Shown here piece after piece: positions 1-8,600 of a stretch of DNA of 64,000 nucleotides; the stretch's first letter is position 1; each line of letters starts with the position of its first letter. Location of the stretch: positions 186,001 to 250,000 of the forward strand of contig NC_092571.1 of NCBI RefSeq assembly GCF_037975245.1. Direction: 5' to 3'. A program made the translations under genes and the position numbers. Below the pieces are notes generated by a model. The model was given only the letters and a program-made list of their open reading frames with translations, was not told where the DNA came from and searched no databases. The DNA comes from Apostichopus japonicus. Its lineage: Eukaryota > Echinodermata > Holothuroidea > Aspidochirotida > Stichopodidae.

Positions 1-35
1 CTGGAGAGAAGTATTGAAGGAGAACCGGACGGATG

Positions 36-380
36 GTGTGCTATTTATAATAATCCCTCTGCCTAATACAAATACCAAGGTATTTAATTAAAAAATAGTG
101 AATTGCACATAAAGCACCTAAGGCGACACCTTTGTCGCCCTAGGTGAATTCATCTCTTTTCACAACACTTAGGACGACATAGCATAAACTCACCACTTAG
201 GGCGACGATGGTGATTTAGTGTAATTTCGTCACACTGGACCATTGTTCTCCAGTATGTGCACTATTTATAATAATCCCTTTGCAAAGTACATATAGCAAA
301 GAATACAATTAACTAGTTAATTAATTTCACATATACATGTCACCCTATGTGAAATTAACTCTTTTTGCAACACTTTAAAT
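36..380. repeat. Diverged direct duplication of about 140 bp
   Basis: The segment near 36-175 and the segment near 257-380 share the core CTATTTATAATAATCCCT (starting 41 and 262), a middle region with patchy identity, and an ending with CAACACTT (163 and 368). The offset falls from 221 to 205, so the copies have gained and lost bases. The first copy contains a strong hairpin (115-146) that has largely decayed in the second. It looks like an old non-coding repeat, possibly part of a small transposon; the family is not recognised. Confidence 0.5.
115..146. repeat. Hairpin with 13-bp stem and 6-nt loop
   Basis: Bases 115-127 (CACCTAAGGCGAC) pair with 134-146 (GTCGCCCTAGGTG) at 12 of 13 positions around the loop ACCTTT. 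Related GGCGAC and AGGACGAC words recur at 171-177 and 198-207, so the hairpin may be a remnant of an inverted-repeat element. Confidence 0.55.
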
Positions 381-743
381 AAATAAATTGAGAAAGACAT
401 AACACCAGAGATCTAGAGTCAATATGAAAAGATGCCTGTATACAGTATTTAGAACTGCTCAATGGGATCATTACAACTCAAGCTAGATTCTAAACCTGAA
501 AATTTTCAACGTATGAATTCTGGCCATTAACTTACATCACTAATAGTTTCAGAATTTGACTCCTGTTCATTTGTCAGTTTATTGAGTTATCGTAATGACA
601 GGCTGTTAGCATTACACTCATAAACACACATACTGCTACTTCACAAAAATGCATTGTGTTACATATTGAAACAATTTTACATAACACAAAACAGCATGGA
701 ATGAAAACAATATGACAAAAACAGGGAGTTTGCAGGAACTCAC

Positions 744-935
744 CAGGACTCACAAAAGCCTTCAAGATCTTTGCAATCTAGACACACCTCAAGGTGCCCC
801 TGCATACTCAAGCATGACATATAGCCCTTGTTACTAGGATATATCGGAATTACTGGATAGGAGTTTGCCCGACAGTGCCAAGTCTCATTGCAGGAAGTCC
901 ACTTCATCTCATTTGTTGTATGTAAGAAGAAGTAC
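744..935 (-). CDS. Candidate internal coding exon, cysteine-rich extracellular-type domain
   Basis: On the minus strand a strong acceptor (pyrimidine-rich, ending TTTCCAG) precedes base 935 and a consensus donor GTGAGT follows base 744. The 192-bp exon between them is open in one frame for 63 whole codons, with one leading and two trailing bases, so both flanking introns are phase 2. The peptide starts YFFLHTTNEMKWTSC and has six cysteines and an Asn-Glu-Thr glycosylation sequon, which suggests a secreted or extracellular domain. I do not recognise the family. No partner exon is convincing nearby, so the host gene is unknown. Splice-site quality and the cysteine pattern support a real exon; the short length is the main doubt. 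Confidence 0.45.
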
Positions 936-1613
936 CTGGAAAGGAAAAAATAAGTTACTCATTACAACAATGTTGCATTTCTATTGCAATTTCCATTTGT
1001 TCCTTTACCCTCTGGATTATCAGGTATAAATGAAAACTTTCATTCAGCTTTTACTTAAAATTATCAGAATTATTATTAAGAGCAACAAACTTATCAATCA
1101 GATACAGACTATCATCTAAACCCAGCCTTACAAAATGTGCATCCTCATTGTATTGATGCAAGTTTATCAGTCAGATCTAACTGGTGCCATAATACCTCTT
1201 TCAAAAATGACTAATTCCCTGCAAACCTAAGCAAATTCCCAATCAGTTTCAATGTTAAAGGTAGTCTGTATATGCCCCAAATTATAGGATGCTATAATTG
1301 CTAGAAGTTTTCAACAAGTTACTTTCATGGAGGCCCTTAGTCCAAATTGTTCTCAGACATTCTTAATGAACACACAAGATGACTGAATGTCCCCGTGAGG
1401 TAAATTTCATCAAAAGTGGTAATAAAAACAGTTTATAGAATTTTGACCAAAGGTGACCATATTTGAATATTTGCATATTTTTGGCCAACATGGCATAATT
1501 TTAAATAATATATTGAAAAGTTCACTTATTTTTGTTTGTGTTGCTTTGATGCTTTTCACAGAACGATCTATATCTCTTACTCATCTAAAAGTTTGCACTG
1601 GCTTTGGTTACAG
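936..1613. other. Non-coding stretch, nothing recognised
   Basis: This AT-rich sequence lies between two candidate exons on opposite strands. I see no long open frame, no RNA gene and no repeat. It is probably intron or intergenic DNA. Confidence 0.4.
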
Positions 1614-1794
1614 GAAGTGCATGATGAAGTGTAAACTGCACCAAGGAATTCTAATGCATCCTCCTGTGCAGTTGAATCAAACTCTGGAAGAATCTGTTTC
1701 AACCTTGAGACAGGAGGCCCATGAAGTTCAGGTTGAAATTGCGCGGAAGAGAGCTTTGATTACTTCCATTAATTCAGAGCTATGTCCATTATAG
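1614..1794 (+). CDS. Candidate 3'-terminal coding exon, coiled-coil-like
   Basis: A plausible acceptor (GCTTTGGTTACAG, ending at 1613) precedes an open frame whose first whole codon is AAG at 1615 and which stops with TAG at 1792-1794. The roughly 59-residue peptide begins KCMMKCKLHQ. Its second half is rich in Leu, Glu, Gln and Arg with hydrophobic residues spaced as in heptads, including LNQTLEESVSTLRQEAHEV, so a coiled coil is likely. The frame is also open upstream to about 1453 without a clear ATG, but that part is AT-rich and looks like intron read-through. The family is not recognised. A chance open frame remains possible. Confidence 0.35.
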
Positions 1795-4119
1795 TGTCGA
1801 ATGATGCTGCAAAGAAGCTAAAAAAAAAGAAGGAAAATTTAGATTTGTAGGAAATCTACATCTGACATGGGTGGCTCATCAATATAAGTGGAAAAGATTT
1901 GGGTTGCAACCTTCATTTTTATCTATTTTTTGTTAATGATTGCTTGATGTTTCAAAGCACTTTCTTGGAAGTCTGTCACTAGCTTCTGTAGCTGAAAAGT
2001 TACTCTCATCAAGTAAAATGATAAACACATCATATCTTAATAACCATTTGTTGGAATATGCTACTGGGAGAAAGGGGTAGAGGTATCATGAACTTGACAA
2101 AGAAGAGTGCCCATGTTGGAAAATCTAGTATATTTGGGGGATAATCAAACTTAAAACCCTTCATTGTTGAAGTGAAAATTATGATATTCTGCAATAAGTG
2201 CCAATCCTTGGGATGGGGTTGGAACATCACAAAATGCCCCTTGCAATTGTGCTGATATAGGTTGGGTTTTTCCCTTTACTTCTCCAGGCATAAGGTTTTG
2301 TCAAGGATATGGTCCTGGCACAGTAAAAGTCTTTCATTTTTCAACATTTCCAGGTGGGGAGGATCAAGTCACATGAAGTCTTGTACCTCCATAGCTTGCA
2401 ATCCCTGCCTTAATGAATTATTTCTAAAGCTGCATGGGTTGTCTTAGGTTACTTACCTTTAATTTGAATTTGAAGGACCACTACATGCTTTTAAGACAAA
2501 ATTGCAAACTGGACAAATTAAGAAATATGATGTCCTTTAAGTTGGCTGAATTGGGACAAATTCATTCCAAAGTCATGACTTGTTTTCTGAATTTTCTCTG
2601 TTCTTTCAACTTCCCTGTACATATTGGTCAAAATGGTTTAAAATGAGTTGTATGAATAGTTGATAAAGCTGATATATTCTGACAAGTTGTCAACCAGTTA
2701 TTTCAATTGAATCATTTTTAATGAATTGTCTCACTGTAATTATTGATTGAGTGAGTGATCAGTCAATTAATTAAATCGTTAATTGAGTTAACGTTTAATT
2801 AAAATTAGTTAGGGGAATCAATTAAAAAAAGATGAAAATTAGATGACCTCTATGACTGAACTTTTCCTTTGAACTTGTTAGAGCAGTTTAAAACCTGTAT
2901 GTGGTACTTCTAGCAACTGTCAAGTTGGAAAAAAAAAAAATTCTCTTTACATTTTGAATAGCAATTTGGATTTTAGAGGACAAATTATTCCTTGCAAATA
3001 AATGCTTTCTTGAGTTCATTCATTGCAATTAGATGGCATATTGTTAATTGTTGTTGACAATAAAATTCAGATTTCAACTGAATCAATTTGAGAAGCTATA
3101 CAGTATTAAATTGATTTTCATATGTTGGATGGTTATTTGCTAAGAACCAATAAATGCAGATCTATACCAATAGCATGGGTACAGTCTTACAAGTATAGCT
3201 GGTACTGTAATAATTTTCAGAGTCATGTACCAACAAGTTATCAAGTTATCCCAACCACTGCAAATATTACCATTTTGGGGTGATATATGTTGAAAATATC
3301 TCATGCATGGAAATTATTGATTCAATATAGTTGCAAGCAAATTTGAAAACTCGAGCATACTTACACATTGCTTAATTACAACGTTTTTATCTGTAAAACA
3401 TGGCACCATATAGCAAAGTTAATGAAGTGTGATGATTATGTCCTAAGAAACTGGCCAGCGTCACAATATCCCTGTATCTGTTACGTCCTGAGATATTGGC
3501 CACGTAACACAACATCTACTTCCATACTTGTATAATGCTGAGCTGCAGACACTGGCCTTTGTGGCAAGATCTTGAACACATATATTATGTATACTGTCTA
3601 TCAAATATACTGTATGTATAAAATGTATCCTTATTTTTTTTTAAACTAACAGAAATTTAAGATGGTCAATATCAGTCCCTATTCTGGAACTGCCTCTATG
3701 AGGATTACTGTGATGATAGAATCAATGTTGATGAAAGAATAAATGTGACTTCATGCAGTGTTTTACAACCTGTATAAAATTAATACTCCAACCACACATG
3801 CAAAGTGCAATGTGGTTCCCAGCTACACCACTCTATGGGGAAATGGTAATTTGATGGCTGTTCTTCCTGCAAACTCAGTCTAGACAGTGTGTTAAATTAT
3901 CAACTCAACCAACTTTGTCCAAGTTCCTGATGTTGTCGGCTGCAAGCCAGGAATCTCATTGGGTTGCTGCCACCACCATGAAGATTTAAGCAGTATATCA
4001 TTTCTCCTATAACAACAACATTGGAATAGTAAAGCAACATTACCGTAATGATGCTATATCGCAATTCCCTTTTGAATTAAGCAATATGTTAAGGGACATT
4101 TTCTTAATATTAGTTTGTT
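1795..4119. other. AT-rich non-coding DNA up to the retrotransposon
   Basis: The stretch holds only short open frames (60-70 codons or fewer) with no recognisable domain. Two short A/T homopolymer runs lie near 2930-2940 and 3632-3642. A short open stretch near 3661-3774 (plus strand) contains several Cys and acidic codons, but two frames are open there and I could not choose a splice model. No RNA gene is seen. Confidence 0.4.
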
Positions 4120-4123
4120 CAAT
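4120..4123. repeat. Target-site duplication CAAT, left copy
   Basis: CAAT directly precedes the TGTTGCC end of the left LTR and is repeated directly after the right LTR at 12487-12490. A 4-bp duplication fits Ty3/gypsy integration. Confidence 0.8.
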
Positions 4124-4279
4124 TGTTGCCCCGGTCCAATGGTCGAGCCTGGGGTGTTCCACAGATTTCAGCCGTTGCAGGTCTTACGTCTAGCCGTCAC
4201 AGTTCTCCGCATCTAGCCATCCTCCTCGTCCTAGCCTTCCCCTTATTTACTACAGCAGATGGTGGTGCTCATGAGCCAG

Positions 4280-4358
4280 CTGATTCAGTAGATATGGGCA
4301 GAAAAAGTACACAAGAGTTCTTGTTGATGTTATACACAATGGCTTGATATGAAAGCAT
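4280..4358 (-). repeat. 79-bp direct repeat inside the LTR, copy 1
   Basis: The segment CTGATTCAG...GAAAGCAT is repeated without visible change at 4796-4874, 516 bp away in the same LTR. The 5' LTR has the same pair at 11793-11871 and 12309-12387. A duplication near the LTR end could add a second copy of regulatory sequence. Confidence 0.85.
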
Positions 4359-4795
4359 CCATGATTTATTTAACCTCTCACTCTGGGTCTGAAACCCTCG
4401 GTTTACAGAGCGTGGATCTTCTTACAAGTTAGGTTAACTTAACACAAAACAATGAATAAGGCTAAATGCATAATGAATAAAAAACAAATGGAAGAAGTAG
4501 AAGTATAACTAACACCTTAATATACTACGGAATGATCTTCTTAATCTCTTGTCACTCACTTAAACAGTACTTAGTGATATAAACTATGTGTGCATTTACA
4601 TAACGTTACTACCCTCGCAAAACCCCTTCCCATGTTGAGTCTATGTAAGCCCAATTACTCTTTGAACTAGAAATAACGTTCAACAATAATCAATAAATAG
4701 CCAACCCTAAATACATTACAAGTGTTGATTTAATCCCTAGCAAGTCCCTACATCTTTCTTAATATTACTCCTGACATGAAACAACATAAACATAC

Positions 4796-4874
4796 CTGAT
4801 TCAGTAGATATGGGCAGAAAAAGTACACAAGAGTTCTTGTTGATGTTATACACAATGGCTTGATATGAAAGCAT
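4796..4874 (-). repeat. 79-bp direct repeat inside the LTR, copy 2
   Basis: Second copy of the segment at 4280-4358. In element orientation it is near the LTR 5' end, in the U3-type region where promoter and enhancer elements normally lie. Confidence 0.85.
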
Positions 4875-4973
4875 GGGTGGTACATGAATAACATCTCAAC
4901 CCATGGCAAAGAAACAAAAAAAGGGGGGCGCTATTTCACCTCCACAGTTGTTGAGTACTTTACTGTCCCTACA

Positions 4974-4986
4974 CACTCCCCTCCCT
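4974..4986 (-). promoter_or_regulatory. Polypurine tract for plus-strand priming
   Basis: On the minus strand the 13 bases before the 3' LTR read AGGGAGGGGAGTG, directly joined to TGTAGGG of the LTR. This is the expected place and composition of the RNase H-resistant primer for second-strand DNA synthesis. Confidence 0.8.
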
Positions 4987-5605
4987 AATGGAATGTTGTC
5001 CCCAACATTTCAACAACAAGACTTCTAGCATTAACACTCTTAACTGGAATAGTAAAATAAATGAATACGGAATATGGAATGAACACTCAATGCATGTTAT
5101 AAGTAAAATAAATGAATACAGAATATAGAAGGAACACTCAATGCATGTTACAGACTTGAAATAGGAAACCACCCATTACGCATTTCCAAAGAAACAAAAT
5201 GTGACTGGTTAACCAGGTGTTTACCCTCAACGTATATGTGACCACACCTAAACAGCACCTTTGACATCCAATTACATGTAGTATACATGGTTATTCACAG
5301 AGGAACTGTAAACTTACAAAGATTAGGACTTCACACAGTGGCCAAACGTGTTAAATACTCTAATCACACCCAAGAGGTTGTAAAGAAAAATAGGATTTGT
5401 CAAATCAGTTTCCAAAACTATGCTGATTCGTCCAGTAACTCTGAACCCACCATAACTCTCAACACTGTATATCCTTGGTCACTCAACTTTTAAGGTTAAC
5501 CAGCTTCTTGCCATGAGTCTAGTACTCGAACAACACAAGACACATCCTGACTTCTAAACGTATAGATATATATAATATAAAAAAAAAACCCAGACCCTCT
5601 GTCTC
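4987..5605 (-). other. 3' untranslated region of the element, no env
   Basis: This stretch of about 620 bp lies between the pol stop codon and the polypurine tract. Only short open frames occur in either direction, none with membrane segments or a signal peptide, so no envelope gene is present. A tandem duplication of a roughly 57-bp AAATGAATAC-containing segment is visible near 5050-5160. Confidence 0.6.
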
Positions 5606-8600
5606 TTACAAATACATAGCACACAGATATGGTTGCTCCCAAAAGCTTGCATCAATACTTTGGATACTTTCAGGATAATGATATGCATCAATACTTTGGA
5701 TACTTTCAGGATAATAACATGAGTTGTTAGTATTGTTAGCCCTTCCTGTAGCTGTAACACTGCCCTCAACATGACATACATTAGTATTTCGTCTCCCCAA
5801 CCTAGGAGATCCCAACCTATCATACTCTATAATTACAGGGGTTTCTCTCTGTCTAGAAGGGTATCTATGTTCCAAATCATTATCCCCGTGAGACCCCCAG
5901 TTTTCACCTAAATTTGGCGACCCCGGATCACTGGCAGATTGGTTAACCATGGGCGTTGGGTCCCCGTCGGAAGTCTCATCTTCAGTGTCTGGTTGTTCTG
6001 TGGGAGGGTCACTACCCCTTTGTGAATCTGGTTCTGAGGTCTCCTCAGCCAAGTCTAGATCATCGGCACAGTCATCACTGTCACTGCTGCTGGTGGATTC
6101 TGTCGTCTCTTCAGGTGGAACGTCGTCAGTGGAATGTTGTTGGGGCGGATATGGTGTAACAATATAGAGTCCAGCGTCCTCGTTATCACTGTCATCACCG
6201 TTATCATAGCCAACATTGTCTGCAGGAGGAATGGTATTTGGTTCATCAGAGAGTACCTCGTCCACTTCCCTTTCCAAGTCAAGTCTCGGCCTCTCTCCGT
6301 CACCCATCAGGAAGTCACAGGGCTGCAGGAGATTTCTATGCACCACCCTATGTTTGCCATTATTGTCTTCTCGTTTGATCGTGTAAACTGGCGATTCTCC
6401 CTTCCTGTCGACAACAGTGTATACACAGTCTTGCCAGTATGATCGCAACTTTCCTGGACCTTGAAATGCACCAACATTTCTCATTAAAACTCTATCACCT
6501 GGCTGCAGGTTTGTTGCATTAGCTCGCTTATCATACTGTTTCTTACTTGAAGCAGCCGCAGCATTTGCATTCTGTCTGGCGATGGCATACGCCTGGTTCA
6601 TCTGTTCTTTCCATCGCTTCACGAATTCTGGATAGCTGGTGGTCTGCTCTGTATCCGGTGGGTTAAGGTTGAATGCCAAGTCTATTGGTAGTCGAGGAGA
6701 TCTTCCGAACAGAAGAAAGAATGGGGAATACCCAGTGGTCTCATGTTTTGTGCAGTTGTAAGCGTGGACAACCTTATTCAAGGATTCCTTCCATCTCGAC
6801 TTCTGATTATCAGTCAGACTTCTAAGCATTTGTAGCAGTGTACGGTTGAAGCGTTCAACCTGCCCATTTCCCTCTGGATGGTAGGGTGTTGTTCGAGAAG
6901 ATGCCATACCGGAGAGCTGTTGCAGTCTTTGAAAAAGTCGGTTCTCAAACTCCCCACCCTGATCGTGATGTATTCGTCGTGGAAACCCGAATCTGAGGAC
7001 AAAATCACTGAATATTTTCTCTGCTGCAGTCTTTCCAGACTTGTTGGTAGTTGCATAGGCCTGTGAATATCGGGTAAAGTGATCAACCACCACCAAGATG
7101 TACTCATAACCACCAACGCTCTTCTCAAGATGAAGGAAATCAATTGATATCAACTCAAAGGGTTCTGTTGACTTAATATTAGTTAACATGGACTTAGTCT
7201 TCCTCTGTGGTTTCTTGGACTTTACGCAAGTACAAACCTTAGTTATAAAATGATGAACGTCTGCTTGCATAGAAGGCCAATAGAACCTGTCTCTTAAAGC
7301 ACTAACCACTCGATCAGTACCTAAGTGCCCCATTTCTGAATGCATTTCTCTCAGTACCACCGGTTTGAGACTAGCTGGGAGAACTATTTGGCGCTTCGTC
7401 TTGGTTTCTCTCCAAAGAATGCCATCATGAATGTGCAATCGTCCCCACTCTCGAAGGAGAGCTTTCACTGTTCTGGTCTGCTGTTTCCTCTCCCTCCTTG
7501 TTGGCTGTCTTCCCATGTTAATATGTGCCAGCACTGGTCTAATGTCTGGATCCTCTCTTTGCAACTTGATTATCTCCTCCTTGGACACTGGTTGGATGGT
7601 GGGCTTTGGGCAACTGTTGACCTGTTTGTGACCTTCCTCATCTTTGACAACCGCTGAAACCCATACATCCCCTTCCCGTGACTGGGCGACAATACCTTCC
7701 ATTGTTGCATCAACCTCCTCCTTTGCCATTCGCTGGGTACAGTCTAGCATGTAGGCCTCTGGATCAATCGGCAGTCTTGATAGTGCATCAGCATCAATAT
7801 TCTGTTTCCCAGGGCGGTATCTGATGTTGAAATTAAAGTCGGCTAGTTCTGCCACCCACCTATATCCTGTAGCATTCAATTTCGCAGTGGTCAATAGATA
7901 AGTCAACGGGTTGTTGTCGCTGTACACCGTGAAAGATTTGGCGTAATAGAGGTAGTGTCTGAATTTCTCGCAGATGGACCACTTTAATGCCAAGAACTCC
8001 AGTTTCCCTGAGTGTAAGTGGTAGTTTCTCTCTGAAGGAGTCAGAGTACGTGAACCATAGGCGATGACCCTTAACTTGCCTTCCTGATGTTGGTATAACA
8101 CAGACCCCAAACCTTCCATCGACGCATCTGTGTGAAGCACAAACTCTTCATGAAAATCGGGATAGGCCATTACCGGGGGACTGGTAAGTCTATCAACCAG
8201 CTGGATCAGCACATCTCGGTGTTGGTCAGTCCAACCTATAGGGGTGGAAGATGGTAACTGTCGTTTCTTCTGATTCGATCTTTTCCGAGTCTCGACCTTG
8301 TTCTTGGCTTTGAGTGTTTCTTGCGAGGACAGGAGATTGTACAGAGGACTGGCAATCCTCGAAAAATCAGGTATGAACCGCCTGTAGTACCCCAAGAGCC
8401 CAAGGATTCTCCTCAACTCTCCTACTGTAGTTGGTGTCTTCTGCTTGAGGGAGGTGACGGCTACTGTGTCCGCAGGATCAACCATGTAACCATCTCCTGT
8501 CACAATCTTGCCGAGGTAACGAACTTGTCCCCTGAATAGTTCACATTTGTCTGTGCGCAGTTTGGCTCCATATGCCTCTAATCGACTCAGGACTTGACTA

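Larger units (their letters stand above)
4124..4973 (-). repeat. 3' LTR of the Ty3/gypsy element
   Basis: 850 bp, with TGTTGCC at the plus-strand left edge and CCCTACA at the right. It looks identical to 11637-12486 (offset 7513). In element orientation it begins TGTAGGG just after the polypurine tract. A minus-strand AATAAA (plus TTTATT at 4365-4370) is a candidate polyadenylation signal. The LTR contains a 79-bp internal direct repeat. Confidence 0.95.

Noticed and set aside
2030-2646. Three frames of 61-70 codons
   Set aside because: AT-rich, no domain, no supporting splice sites; chance frames.
3661-3774. Cys-containing open stretch as an exon
   Set aside because: Two different frames are open and the best acceptor does not favour the Cys-rich one, so no model could be chosen.
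4123-4347. A 74-codon frame found identically at 4123 and 11636
   Set aside because: It is LTR sequence on the strand opposite to transcription, duplicated because the LTR is duplicated.
4987-5605. Envelope gene of an errantivirus-like element
   Set aside because: The gap between pol and the LTR is only about 620 bp and has no long frame, signal peptide or membrane segment.
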